Assembly (NCBI RefSeq): GCF_000430725.1
Contig: NZ_KE387203.1
Coordinates: forward strand, 546,366 to 598,970
Direction: 5' to 3'
Source: Azohydromonas australica DSM 1124
GTDB lineage: Bacteria; Pseudomonadota; Gammaproteobacteria; Burkholderiales; Burkholderiaceae_C
Length of the DNA stretch: 52,605 bases
The translations under genes and the position numbers were made by a program. The notes under the pieces are model-generated. The model was given only the letters and a program-made list of their open reading frames with translations. It had not been told where the DNA came from and made no database searches. Shown here one piece after another: positions 33,662-42,960 of the stretch. Within the stretch, counting starts at the first letter, position 1. Every line of letters starts with the position of its first letter.

Positions 33662-33775
33662 CGCCGGGCTCGCGGTATCCAGGCGTCTTGCAAGTGCTTG
33701 ATTTGCTTGACGTCGCCTCGGGTTTGCACGGAGACCAGAAGCGTCAGTGCGCCCCCGGCGGCCGACCGTCCGGGC

Positions 33776-33790
33776 GTCCGGAATCCGGAC
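33776..33790. promoter_or_regulatory. Candidate upstream activator site for AcxR
   Basis: GTCCGG-AAT-CCGGAC, perfect 6-bp arms, centred about 150 bp upstream of the predicted acxA start of transcription. That is the usual distance for an enhancer site of a sigma-54 activator. Binding is inferred. Confidence 0.5.
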
Positions 33791-33863
33791 GGCCGTACGG
33801 AAACCGCACGCCTGCCGGTACGGGGCTTGCCAGGGGAGCCGCGATCACGGCAAGGGGATGCAG

Positions 33864-34994
33864 ATGCACCACAGGATCGCGGCAGCGAAAGACGACGGAC
33901 CCGCCGTGGACGGCGCCTTCTTCCAGCGCATGGATGCCCTGCGCCGCGCCGCGGGCAGCGGGATGGACAGCCTGGGTTTGGGCCCGCAACCCGCGCCCAG
34001 CCGGGTGCTGCACGAGGCGGCCGGCGTGCGGCTGCGGCGCTACGAGGGCGGCGGCGACGGACCGGCGCTGCTGATCGTCCCGTCGCCGATCAAGGCGCAC
34101 TGGATCTGGGACCTGGCGCCCGAATGCAGCGTGGTGCGCGCGGCCCTGGCGCGGGGCTGCCAGGTGCACCTGCTGGAGTGGCAGTCGGTGCCGGCATCCT
34201 GGGGGCTGGACGAGCACGTGGCGGCGGTGGCCCGCGCCGCCGCGCAGGTACGCGGCCTCGTCAGGCACCGCCCGCACCTCCTCGGCCACTCGCTGGGCGG
34301 CACCCTGGCCGCGCTGTGCGCGGCGCGCCATGCGCAGGACGCGGCCTCGCTGGTGCTGGTGGAGGCGCCGCTGCGCTTCGGCAGCGCTACCGGCGCCCTG
34401 GCGGACCTGGTGAATTCGCTGCCGCCCGGCTTCGCGCGGCGCTTCGACCACGTGCCGGGCAGCCTGGTGGGCCTGGCCGCCAGCAAGGCCTCGCCCGAGG
34501 AGTTCTCCACCGGCGTGCGGCAGGACGCGCTGGCCTCGGCGCTGCACGGCCCGCGCACGTGGCGGCGGCACTGGCTGGCGGTGCGCTGGACGCTGGAGGA
34601 GCGGCCTCTGTCGGGCCGGCTGGTGGCGCAGGTGATGGACGCGCTGTACCGGGAGGACCGCTTCATGCGCGGCACGCTGTGCATCGACGGCCAGCGCGTC
34701 GCGCCGCGCGACGTGGCGGTGCCGGTGGCGGCGATCGTCGATCCGCGCAGCCAGGTCGTGCCGGCGGCGTCGGTGGCCGGCTTCGTGGAGGCCGCCGCGA
34801 GCCCGGACAAGCTGCTGCTGCAGTACGGCGGCGACGTGGGCGTGGCGCTGCAGCACCTGGGCGCGCTGATCGGCGACAGCGCCCACCGCGAGCTCTGGCC
34901 CCGGGTGCTGGACTGGCTGCAGGCACTGGATCGCGGGCGCGGGGGCGAGGCGGCGCGCGCGGCTTCCGCGCTGTCCGGGACAAGCGACACGTAG
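33864..34994 (+). CDS. Alpha/beta hydrolase of the PHA synthase (PhaC)-like type
   Basis: 376 residues; the ATG at 33864 is six bases after AAGGGG. The fold resembles class III PHA synthases and related hydrolases: IVPSPIKAHWIWDLAPECSVVRAALARG, a nucleophile elbow LLGHSLGG with Ser where PhaC has Cys, a late Asp in AIVDPRSQVVPAAS, and the C-terminal WPRVLDWL. Where relatives have GGHVG, this has GGDVG, so the usual His is missing; a His a few residues on (ALQHLG) might substitute. It is divergent from acxA. A role in metabolism of acetoacetate-derived CoA esters or PHA is inference. Confidence 0.75.
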   Translation: MHHRIAAAKDDGPAVDGAFFQRMDALRRAAGSGMDSLGLGPQPAPSRVLHEAAGVRLRRYEGGGDGPALLIVPSPIKAHWIWDLAPECSVVRAALARGCQVHLLEWQSVPASWGLDEHVAAVARAAAQVRGLVRHRPHLLGHSLGGTLAALCAARHAQDAASLVLVEAPLRFGSATGALADLVNSLPPGFARRFDHVPGSLVGLAASKASPEEFSTGVRQDALASALHGPRTWRRHWLAVRWTLEERPLSGRLVAQVMDALYREDRFMRGTLCIDGQRVAPRDVAVPVAAIVDPRSQVVPAASVAGFVEAAASPDKLLLQYGGDVGVALQHLGALIGDSAHRELWPRVLDWLQALDRGRGGEAARAASALSGTSDT

Positions 34995-35095
34995 GCGGCG
35001 CTCCGCTTGCTGAAGCCTGGGTGACACGGGCCCGACGGAGCCCGTATCCCAAGACACCCAAGACACGGCGGCCGTCGGCCGCCACGGAGTGCGAC

Positions 35096-35563
35096 ATGAA
35101 TGCAACGGCAAGCCTGGTCCGCACCGGGTTGGCGGCCCTGGCTCTGGGCGCGGCGGCCTTCGCGCACGCGCAGGCCGGCGGCGCGCCTTCGGGCGGCAGC
35201 GACAACCCCAGCGGCAACAGCACGCCCACCGGCCCGGGCGGCAGCAGCGGCGGCGCCATCGTGGTGGCGCCCAACGGCGGCTCCGGCCTGGGCGGCACGG
35301 GCGCGCCAACCCCGCCGGGCGCGGGCGGCGCACGCAGCGGCACCAACAGCGGCACCGGCTCGGGCATCGACGGCCGGGTGGTCGATGGACCCAACGGCGG
35401 CGACCCGGCCAGGCGAGCACCGGGGAGCAGCAGCTCCACGACGACGCCCGGCCGGCCGGGCGAGGCCGGCACCGGCACGGCGAGCGGCAGCACGGGACGA
35501 GGCGCCGGGTCCGGCACCGCACCGGCGGCGAGCGCACCCGCGAGCGGCAGCGGGACCCGCTGA
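35096..35563 (+). CDS. Secreted Gly/Ser/Thr-rich low-complexity protein
   Basis: 155 residues; GGAG lies six bases before the ATG at 35096. The signal peptide is residues 1-25 (ending AAFAHA), followed by about 130 residues of Gly, Ser, Thr, Ala, Pro and Asn in loose repeats (GGSSGGAIVVAPNGGSG; VVDGPNGGD). It is probably disordered and exported. No domain is recognised. It starts about 100 bp after the hydrolase. Confidence 0.7.
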   Translation: MNATASLVRTGLAALALGAAAFAHAQAGGAPSGGSDNPSGNSTPTGPGGSSGGAIVVAPNGGSGLGGTGAPTPPGAGGARSGTNSGTGSGIDGRVVDGPNGGDPARRAPGSSSSTTTPGRPGEAGTGTASGSTGRGAGSGTAPAASAPASGSGTR

Positions 35564-35571
35564 GCATCCCG

Positions 35572-35589
35572 CGGCCCGTGCACGGGCCG
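35572..35589. terminator. Perfect 18-bp palindrome after the Gly-rich gene
   Basis: CGGCCCGTG-CACGGGCCG, 8 bp after the stop. It can form a GC hairpin. No T-run follows, so it is a weak or Rho-assisted terminator. Confidence 0.4.
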
Positions 35590-35656
35590 GGTCCGGCCGT
35601 CCGGGCATGCGCGCTGCCCAGCCGCGCGGGCACTTCCGCCGCAACGCCGCAGCACC

Positions 35657-36736
35657 ATGCCCGACTGGATACCCGCCTCACTGGCCGCGTGGCTGCCCAC
35701 CCTCGCGGCCGCGCTGCTGGGCCTGCTGCTGGCCCAGGCCCTCTACCTGATCGGCCAGCGCCTGATCCAGCGTGCGGCCCGGGGCCGGGCCGCCGCCACC
35801 ACCGTGGCCCGTGCGGCAAGCCTGCCGGCCCGGCTGGTGCTGCCGCTGGTGGCGCTGAATCTCATCTGGCAGGCGGCGCCCGACGCGCTGCCCGGGCTGA
35901 CGCCGGTGCAGCGCCTCACCGGCATGCTGCTCATCGGCGCGGTGAGCTGGCTGCTGGTGCGCTGCATCAACGGCCTGGGCCACGCGGTGATCGAGGCGCA
36001 CCCGGTTTCGGACGGCTACAACCCCGACACGCGCCGCATCCACACCCAGGCCCGCGTGCTGTCGCGCACGCTGTCGTCGCTGGTCGTGGTGGTGGGCGGG
36101 GCGATGGTGCTGATGACGCTGCCCGGCGTGCGCCAGGTGGGTGCGAGCCTGCTGGCCTCGGCGGGCCTGGTCGGCCTCGTGGCCGGCTTCGCGGCGCGCC
36201 CCGTGCTGGGCAACCTCATCGCCGGGCTGCAGATCGCCCTGACGCAGCCCATCCGGCTCGACGACGTGGTGGTGCTCGAAGGCGAATGGGGCGTGATCGA
36301 GGAGATCACGGGCGCCTATGTGGTGGTGCGGCTGTGGGACGAGCGGCGCCTGGTGGTGCCGCTGCAGTACTGGGTGGAGAAGCCGTTCCAGAACTGGACG
36401 CGCAGCACGTCGGCGCTGACGGGAACCGTCTTCCTGTGGGTGGACTACCGCATGCCGCTGCAGCCGCTGCGCGAGGCGCTGCAGCGGACCTGCGACGCCG
36501 CGCCGGAGTGGGACCGGCGCTTCTGCGTGCTGCAGGTGACCGAAGCCGGCGAGCGCGCGATCCAGCTGCGCGCGCTGGTGACCGCGGCCGACAGCGGCAA
36601 GGCCTGGGAGCTGCGCTGCCGCGTGCGCGAGGCGCTGCTGGACTTCATGCAGCGCGAGTACCCGCAGTTCCTGCCCCAGCTGCGCGTGGATGCGGGCCTG
36701 CCGGCCGCGAGCGCGCCCACGGGGCCCGGCCCCTGA
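35657..36736 (+). CDS. MscS-family mechanosensitive channel
   Basis: 359 residues. Five N-terminal hydrophobic segments end in the pore-lining helix (ASLLASAGLVGLVAGFAARPVLGNLIAGLQIAL; small-residue Ala/Gly packing). The MscS beta domain follows (TQPIRLDDVVVLEGEWGVIEEITGAYVVVRLWDERRLVVPLQYW), then the alpha/beta cytoplasmic vestibule. Such channels release solutes on hypo-osmotic shock or act in regulated transport. It is 93 bp after the Gly-rich gene and convergent with the next. Confidence 0.92.
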   Translation: MPDWIPASLAAWLPTLAAALLGLLLAQALYLIGQRLIQRAARGRAAATTVARAASLPARLVLPLVALNLIWQAAPDALPGLTPVQRLTGMLLIGAVSWLLVRCINGLGHAVIEAHPVSDGYNPDTRRIHTQARVLSRTLSSLVVVVGGAMVLMTLPGVRQVGASLLASAGLVGLVAGFAARPVLGNLIAGLQIALTQPIRLDDVVVLEGEWGVIEEITGAYVVVRLWDERRLVVPLQYWVEKPFQNWTRSTSALTGTVFLWVDYRMPLQPLREALQRTCDAAPEWDRRFCVLQVTEAGERAIQLRALVTAADSGKAWELRCRVREALLDFMQREYPQFLPQLRVDAGLPAASAPTGPGP

Positions 36737-36805
36737 CCGGTGACGCCCCGCGCAGGCGCGAGGACGGGCGCTTCGAGGCCGCGCCGTCCCGGCCGCAGCG
36801 CCGGC

Positions 36806-37087
36806 TCACTGCGGCGGCGTGGGGTACTTGCGCTGCATCTCGACATCCGGGCTGCCGGAGACCTTTTCCCCGCTCTTGCCCACCGGCTGCCCGCCTTGCT
36901 GCGCGCCCGCGCCGCCCTGGCCTTGCTGCGGGCCGCCGCCCGGCGGGCTGTGCATCTGCTGCCCGTGCTGGCCCACGTGGCTGCTGTCCAGGCTCTGCTG
37001 GCCCATGCGCGAGCCGGACTGCGTGTTCAGCTCCCCGCTGCGGGCGGCCTTGTCATCGGGACCCGCGGGACGTTCTTCACCAGGCAT
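36806..37087 (-). CDS. Small hydrophilic Gln/Gly-rich protein (93 aa), probably disordered
   Basis: The ATG at 37087 has GGAG six bases upstream. The sequence lacks hydrophobic segments and is dominated by Gly, Gln, Ser and Pro (GQHGQQMHSPPGGG, QQGQGGAGAQQGG), in the manner of stress- or desiccation-related hydrophilins. No domain is recognised. Confidence 0.6.
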   Translation of the reverse strand: MPGEERPAGPDDKAARSGELNTQSGSRMGQQSLDSSHVGQHGQQMHSPPGGGPQQGQGGAGAQQGGQPVGKSGEKVSGSPDVEMQRKYPTPPQ

Positions 37088-37166
37088 GTCGACTCCTTCA
37101 CCGTGCTTCCGGCCGGCGGCATTGCCGGCTTCACATGGAAGCGAGGCAACCGGGGTGCCGCGCGGC

Positions 37167-38090
37167 TCAGTTCGCCTGCGTCTCGCGCCGTTTCATCGCC
37201 AGGTATTCGCCCTGTTCCGTCTCGTGCAGCTGCGCCGGGTAGCGCTCCAGCGCGTCGTGGAAGCGGCGCAGCCGGGCGTCGATGGGGGCGGACGCGGTGT
37301 CGAGGAAGGTGTCGATGGCCAGGAAGTAGCGCATGGTGTTGCGCTCGGCCACGCCCTGCATGCCGCGCACGTACTGCGGCCGGCCCTGGTCGTCGCGGCC
37401 GGCGACGCTGAAGCCGACCTTGTCCTTGCCCGCGCTGGAGAGGTAGACGCTGGTGGCCATGCGGGCGGCCATGCCCATCTCGTAGGCGTAGGACAGGTGC
37501 ATGAAGGTCTGCTTGGCGCCGGCCGGCACGGCCTGGAAACGCAGCCGGTAGTTCTGCGTGCCCAGCGGGCCTTCCGCGGCCGACAGCGCCACCGCCAGGT
37601 ACTGCGGCTGCATGGCCGGCACGGCGAAGTCGAAGGCCATGGACTGCGCCTGGTCCACCGGGTCGGTGTAGCGCCGCGCTATCGCCACCTCCAGCCGCTG
37701 CTGCGCGCCGCCCCCGGCGGGCATGCAGCGCTTGACGTTGGTCTGCAGCATCAGGATGTCGCACCAGTGCCGCGGCTGCTGCAGCGCGGTGGCCACGGCG
37801 TCGAAGGGATGGTCCAGCAGCGCCCACACCTCGCCCAGCGGCGCGCTGGAGGAATCGTTGGACTGCAGCAGCAGCGGACGCCGGAAGGGGCTGCGCGCGA
37901 GCTCGGGCTGCAGCTCGGCGTAGCGGGCCTGCAGGGAATCGCCCGCGCCGTCGGGCGGGGCATCGGGCGCGGCCACGGCGGGGGCGGTGACAAACACCAG
38001 GCCGGCCAGCAGGCCGGCGCCCAGCAGCGCGCCGCGCGGGGACGCGCGGCGGCATGGAACACGGCAGGCGGGGAGACGGGGCGGAGCCAT
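37167..38090 (-). CDS. Secreted protein of unknown function, START-like
   Basis: 307 residues from the ATG at 38090 (no good ribosome binding site, so the start is uncertain). A long basic N-region and hydrophobic stretch (LLGAGLLAGLVFVTAPAVAA) form a signal peptide. The body (SSAPLGEVWALLDHPFDAVATALQQPRHWCDIL, then beta-rich segments to MAARMATSVYLSSAGKDKVGFS) resembles steroidogenic-acute-regulatory/START-like or polyketide-cyclase folds by its opening. Two Cys in WCDILMLQTNVKRC may bridge. It is divergent from the CHRD gene. Confidence 0.65.
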   Translation of the reverse strand: MAPPRLPACRVPCRRASPRGALLGAGLLAGLVFVTAPAVAAPDAPPDGAGDSLQARYAELQPELARSPFRRPLLLQSNDSSSAPLGEVWALLDHPFDAVATALQQPRHWCDILMLQTNVKRCMPAGGGAQQRLEVAIARRYTDPVDQAQSMAFDFAVPAMQPQYLAVALSAAEGPLGTQNYRLRFQAVPAGAKQTFMHLSYAYEMGMAARMATSVYLSSAGKDKVGFSVAGRDDQGRPQYVRGMQGVAERNTMRYFLAIDTFLDTASAPIDARLRRFHDALERYPAQLHETEQGEYLAMKRRETQAN

Positions 38091-38235
38091 CGGAGCGCTT
38101 TCAGTGCGGGTGAGAACGGAATGCCTGGGGCAAGCGCCATACCGTGGTCGGCAAGGCCGGGTCGCAGCTCTGTTACGGCGTCGCCGCCCAGGCCGACGCA
38201 TCATCGCCGCGTCAAGTCAACACGAGGAAGCACCG

Positions 38236-38652
38236 ATGAAGCACCTGCAGCAACCCCTCCTGCGCGCCGCCCTCGGGCTGGCGCTGGCGGCTCCGGTCGC
38301 GGCGGCCTGGGCCGGCGACCTGAAGCTCACGGGCGAGCAGGAGGTGCCGCCGGTCCAGACCATGGCGCTGGGCACCGGCAGCATCAGCGTGGCCGAGGAC
38401 GGCACGGTCAGCGGCAGCATCAAGACCACCGGCGTGGACGCCCTGGCCGCGCACATCCACCACGCCGCCGCCGGCAGCAACGGGCCGGTGATCATCCCGC
38501 TGACCAAGGGCGAGAACGGCAGCTGGAGCGTGCCCCAGGGCACCAAGCTCACGCCCGACCAGATGAAGGCCTACCGCGCCGGCGAGCTGTACGTGAACGT
38601 GCACAGCGCGGCCCAGCAAAGCGGCGAGGTGCGCGCGCAGCTCAAGCCCTGA
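38236..38652 (+). CDS. CHRD-domain exported protein
   Basis: 138 residues; GAGGAAG lies five bases before the ATG. The signal peptide is residues 1-26 (ending AAAWA). One CHRD domain fills the rest (LTGEQEVPPVQTMALGTGSI, AAHIHHAAAGSNGPVIIPL, GELYVNVHSAAQQSGEVRAQL), with the conserved His pair and the NVHS strand. CHRD domains occur in chordin and in many bacterial exported proteins, often near redox or copper genes; the function here is unknown. zwf begins 96 bp downstream. Confidence 0.9.
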   Translation: MKHLQQPLLRAALGLALAAPVAAAWAGDLKLTGEQEVPPVQTMALGTGSISVAEDGTVSGSIKTTGVDALAAHIHHAAAGSNGPVIIPLTKGENGSWSVPQGTKLTPDQMKAYRAGELYVNVHSAAQQSGEVRAQLKP

Positions 38653-38748
38653 GCGGCGCCGGGAACGGCAACCCAACGGCCAACGGAAATGGCCACCGCA
38701 CCGCGGCCCGGACCGGCCGCGGCGGGCGATCCTTGACGGAGCAAGCGA

Positions 38749-40212
<1,464 letters not shown>

Positions 40213-40353
40213 GCCGCGCCACCGTGCGCCCGGCTACCGGACGGTGCGGCCGGGCCCGGCGCGGTGCGGACAAGCGCGCGGCCCGCCCGGCGTGACGCGG
40301 GTACGGACGTTGCATCAACGGGACGGAGCGTCCCAAAGGACTTGTCGCGACGA

Positions 40354-40369
40354 CTGTATAAACATACAG
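40354..40369. promoter_or_regulatory. LexA (SOS) box, CTGTATAAACATACAG
   Basis: A perfect CTGT-N8-ACAG with AT-rich centre and flanks AC/TA, matching the LexA operator used in beta- and gamma-proteobacteria. It overlaps a possible promoter (TTGTCG at 40342, TACAGT at 40365, 17-bp spacing) and ends 18 bp before the start codon of the 35-residue ORF. Confidence 0.9.
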
Positions 40370-40387
40370 TAGTCCATCAGGAGTCAC

Positions 40388-40495
40388 ATGATGAACACGT
40401 CCAGCACCCCCAGCATCAACAACCTGCGCCAGCACTACCGGCCCGCGCCGGACCGCATCCCGGGCTGGCTGCGCCGCGTGTGGCATTGGTTCTGA
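40388..40495 (+). CDS. SOS-controlled 35-residue peptide
   Basis: Two adjacent ATGs (40388 and 40391); AGGAG is four or seven bases upstream, so the second may be used, giving 34 residues. The N-terminal half is polar (NTSSTPSINNLRQHYRP). The C-terminal end is aromatic and basic (GWLRRVWHWF), which suggests an amphipathic membrane- or protein-binding helix. It is not a TisB-like hydrophobic toxin. With the LexA box directly in front, DNA damage induction is very likely. A role such as division inhibition, by analogy with small SOS proteins like SidA, is only a hypothesis. Confidence 0.72.
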   Translation: MMNTSSTPSINNLRQHYRPAPDRIPGWLRRVWHWF

Positions 40496-40549
40496 ACTTC
40501 AGGCAGGGCACGCATACCGTGCCGCTCCGGGCGCGGTATGGTTGAAGGC

Positions 40550-40759
40550 ATGAATGCACCACTGCGAGAAGAGGTCCTGACGCTGCGTGAAGCCTCGCCC
40601 CAGGCGAGCCTGCCGCTGGCGGCCGAAGGTATTCAGCGCTTCGTCTGGGAGCACCGTTTCGGCTCGATGCTGATCGAGGTCGACGGCGACGAGGTCCGCG
40701 TCAACGGCGAGGTCGTGCAACCGGTGCCGTCTAAAAAGCCCGAGGGGCCTGCGGGCTGA
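40550..40759 (+). CDS. Small conserved hypothetical protein (69 aa)
   Basis: The start is ambiguous between ATG 40538 and 40550; the latter gives MNAPLREEV, the N-terminus I associate with relatives. A helix (EEVLTLREASPQ) precedes a compact beta stretch (IQRFVWEHRFGSMLIEVDGDEVRVNGEVVQP). No domain name is known to me. CATACCG and CGGTATG arms (about 40512-40539) flank the start region and could hide the first ATG. It lies downstream of the SOS peptide and may be read through from it. Confidence 0.65.
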   Translation: MNAPLREEVLTLREASPQASLPLAAEGIQRFVWEHRFGSMLIEVDGDEVRVNGEVVQPVPSKKPEGPAG

Positions 40760-40820
40760 AGCCCTTCCCCGCCACGGCGGCCCCGGGCGCCAGGGACCGT
40801 GGGCGCGGCGCGTCAACGCC

Positions 40821-41117
40821 TCAGTTGTGCAGCACCGCCATGTGCACCGCTTCCCGGTTCAGGCAGGCCATGCTCAAGTGCAGATCCTGCACCGAGTCGC
40901 CCAGCGCCGACATGGCGACGGCCAGCCGCCCGGCCGGCGTGCAGGCCGTCAGCATCCGCACCTGAACTTCCGCCAGGCAGGCCCGCGCGGCGCCCTGCAC
41001 CGACGGCGGCATCTCGTCCAGCGCGGCGGCGAACAAGGCCTGCCGCTGCGTCTCGAACGCCATCGGGTCCTCGTGGGCCAGTTGCGAGAAACGGTCGAAG
41101 TCGAAGATCGGTTCCAC
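40821..41117 (-). CDS. DUF3135-like small protein
   Basis: 98 residues. The opening FDFDRFSQLAHEDPMAFETQRQALFAAAL follows the DUF3135 pattern (aspartate-phenylalanine start, then HEDPxAFE and a helix). The middle ACLAEVQVRMLTACTPAGRLAVAM also fits. A soluble helical protein of unknown role. The long frames around it in other phases are not coding. Confidence 0.65.
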   Translation of the reverse strand: MEPIFDFDRFSQLAHEDPMAFETQRQALFAAALDEMPPSVQGAARACLAEVQVRMLTACTPAGRLAVAMSALGDSVQDLHLSMACLNREAVHMAVLHN

Positions 41118-41373
41118 GGTGGCAGGCCTTGTTCAGCAGGTCGGCGCGGGCAGCCGGCTGGATGCTTTGGATGGAATTCGACAATCGAGGATGTCGCGTG
41201 GCGGCCCTCCTTGCCGAAGCGCCCTCGCCTTTTCTCGCTCGTCGCACCGTTGATGCCTGAAGCCATGCTGTGCCCGGGAGCGCGGCGCGACACCGGGGTC
41301 TTCCCGCGCCTGCCGCGTCCAACGCCGCCTTTCCTTGATGCAGCACAAATGCGGCCGGCGCCGCCGGCGCGCC

Positions 41374-42345
41374 TCAGCCGCCGGCGCGTACCAGGCGGTG
41401 CACCGTGACCTCGGGCCTGCAGTTGAAGCGCACGTCCAGCAGCGAGGAGCCGCAGCCCACCGAGGTATAGCCCTGCATCGGCCCGTGGCGCCACGCGCCG
41501 CGCACCAGGGCGCGTGGGGCCGTGGACTCCGTGATCAGCGCAATGCCTCCGGGCAGGCAGATCTGCCCGCCGTGGGTGTGCCCGCACAGCATCAGGTCGA
41601 AGCCGCAGTGCGCCGCCTGCAGGTAGGGCTCGGCCGTGTGCGACAGCAGCACGGTGCAGGCCTCGGCCGGGATGTTGTCGGCCGCCTTGTGCAGGCCGTG
41701 GGCGCGAAAGAAGTGGGCGTCGTCGATGCCCGCGACGTAGAGCGCCTCGCCGCCGCGCTCGATGCGTTCCGACTCGTTCATCAGCACCCGGATGTCCAGC
41801 GCCTCCATCGCCGGAACCATGCGGATGCTGTCGTGGTTGCCCAGCACCGCGAAGGTGCGCGCGCCCAGGTGCGGCCGCAGCGCGGCCAGCGCCTGCATCG
41901 CCGGCTCGCAGGGACCGTAGGTGCGAAAGCGGAAGTCGCCCGTGAGCACGCACAGATCGTGCGGCACGCCGCGCACCCGCTCGATCAGCGCTTCGACGAA
42001 GCCATTGCCCACGTCCAAGTGCAGGTCGCTCAGGTGCAGCAGCCGCAGCCCTTCGAAGGCCGCCGGCAGCCGCGCCAGCGCGCAGTCGCGCTCCAGCAAC
42101 TCGATGCGCAGCGTGTTGCGCCGGCCCCGCTCGCGCAGCCCGGTGAGCGTCAGCAGCAGGTGCAGCAGCGACGGCAGCGCGCGCCAGTTCTCCAGGTGCG
42201 GCGAGCGCGCGCCCTGGCGGCGTTGCCGCAGTTCGGCTTCATGCTCCAGACCCAGGCGCTGGCGCAGGTGCGCCCGCCCGATGCGGCGGCTCAGCGCCTT
42301 CAGCGCGGCGGCTTCACGCGCCGCCGCGTCGTCGCCGCCGCTCAC
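41374..42345 (-). CDS. Calcineurin-like metallophosphoesterase
   Basis: 323 residues from a GTG at 42345. An N-terminal helical extension of about 100 residues precedes the phosphoesterase domain with all metal-binding blocks: LLHLSDLHLD, VLTGDFRF, VLGNHDS, VLLSHTAE and CGHTHGGQI. The layout is that of YkuE/YaeI-type phosphodiesterases acting on lipids or nucleotides at the membrane face; the substrate is unknown. The GTG overlaps the stop of the upstream 87-residue gene by four bases (GTGA), so translation is coupled. Confidence 0.9.
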   Translation of the reverse strand: MSGGDDAAAREAAALKALSRRIGRAHLRQRLGLEHEAELRQRRQGARSPHLENWRALPSLLHLLLTLTGLRERGRRNTLRIELLERDCALARLPAAFEGLRLLHLSDLHLDVGNGFVEALIERVRGVPHDLCVLTGDFRFRTYGPCEPAMQALAALRPHLGARTFAVLGNHDSIRMVPAMEALDIRVLMNESERIERGGEALYVAGIDDAHFFRAHGLHKAADNIPAEACTVLLSHTAEPYLQAAHCGFDLMLCGHTHGGQICLPGGIALITESTAPRALVRGAWRHGPMQGYTSVGCGSSLLDVRFNCRPEVTVHRLVRAGG

Positions 42346-42605
42346 GACCCGGCGAGCCGCTCGCGCGCCTTGTCGATCCAGAGCTGCAGGCTGGCGTTGA
42401 GATCCTCCTGGCTGAAGGAGCAGCTTTCCCCGCCGAACAGGGCGCCGGACTCCGTCCGGTCGAGCAGGTTGCCCAGCACCTCGCCGAACCTGGGCGGCAA
42501 GCCCGGCGGCAGCGGCTCGGCGCGCAGGCGCTGGCAGAAGGTGGGTACGTCGAGCGTGCCGGCGCGCAGTTGGTCCAGCGCATGCTGGAAGGCTTGAAGC
42601 GACAT
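42342..42605 (-). CDS. Small conserved protein coupled to the phosphoesterase
   Basis: 87 residues from the ATG at 42605. It is helical and acidic (SLQAFQHALDQLRAGTLDVPTFCQRLRAEPLPPGLP; LNASLQLWIDKARERLAGS). It has four-base overlap with the phosphoesterase downstream and only a 4-bp gap from the DUF3820 gene upstream, so the three form one operon. I recognise no domain. Confidence 0.7.
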   Translation of the reverse strand: MSLQAFQHALDQLRAGTLDVPTFCQRLRAEPLPPGLPPRFGEVLGNLLDRTESGALFGGESCSFSQEDLNASLQLWIDKARERLAGS

Positions 42606-42609
42606 CTGG

Positions 42610-42831
42610 TCAAGTTCCGCTGGAGCCGGTCCGCAACGGCGCCAGGAGGTGCCGCAGACCGTTGTGGTCGATTTCATGCATCAGCGCCACGAGCCGGCCG
42701 AGCTGCCCCGAGGGGAAGCCCGTGCGGGCGAACCATTCGAGGTAGGCGCCAGGAAGGTCGGCGATGGCCCTGCCCTTGTACTTGCCGTAGGGCATGACGG
42801 TGGTCACCAGGAGCTGCAAGGGTTCCGTCAT
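42610..42831 (-). CDS. DUF3820 family protein
   Basis: 73 residues from the ATG at 42831 (ATG at 42840 is also in frame). The family pattern is complete: MPYGKYKGRAIADLPGAYLEWF, then SGQLGRLVALMHEIDHNGL. The function of the family is not firmly known; it has been linked by annotation to quorum-regulated or nucleic-acid-associated proteins. First gene of a three-gene operon with the phosphoesterase. Confidence 0.85.
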   Translation of the reverse strand: MTEPLQLLVTTVMPYGKYKGRAIADLPGAYLEWFARTGFPSGQLGRLVALMHEIDHNGLRHLLAPLRTGSSGT

Positions 42832-42960
42832 GCGCGGCATTGTCCGCCACACGGGCCCGCCGCTTCAGCGGCATGCCCGTTGCTGAATCCGGCAAGCCCC
42901 TGCCGGCCGGGCAGCGAGCCCGCCGGATCGAGCGCCCCGATCCCCTTTTCCCTTGCCGCC

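Larger units (their letters stand above)
33562..33863. other. Divergent control region between acxA and the PHA-synthase-like gene
   Basis: 302 bp holding the acxA leader hairpin, the sigma-54-like promoter and the palindrome described separately. On the plus strand I see no firm promoter for the hydrolase gene. Confidence 0.6.

Noticed and set aside
35170..35560. Repetitive Gly/Ser-coding DNA as a tandem repeat array
   Set aside because: Repeat units are irregular in length and sequence. It is codon-level low complexity in one exported protein, not a DNA repeat array or CRISPR.
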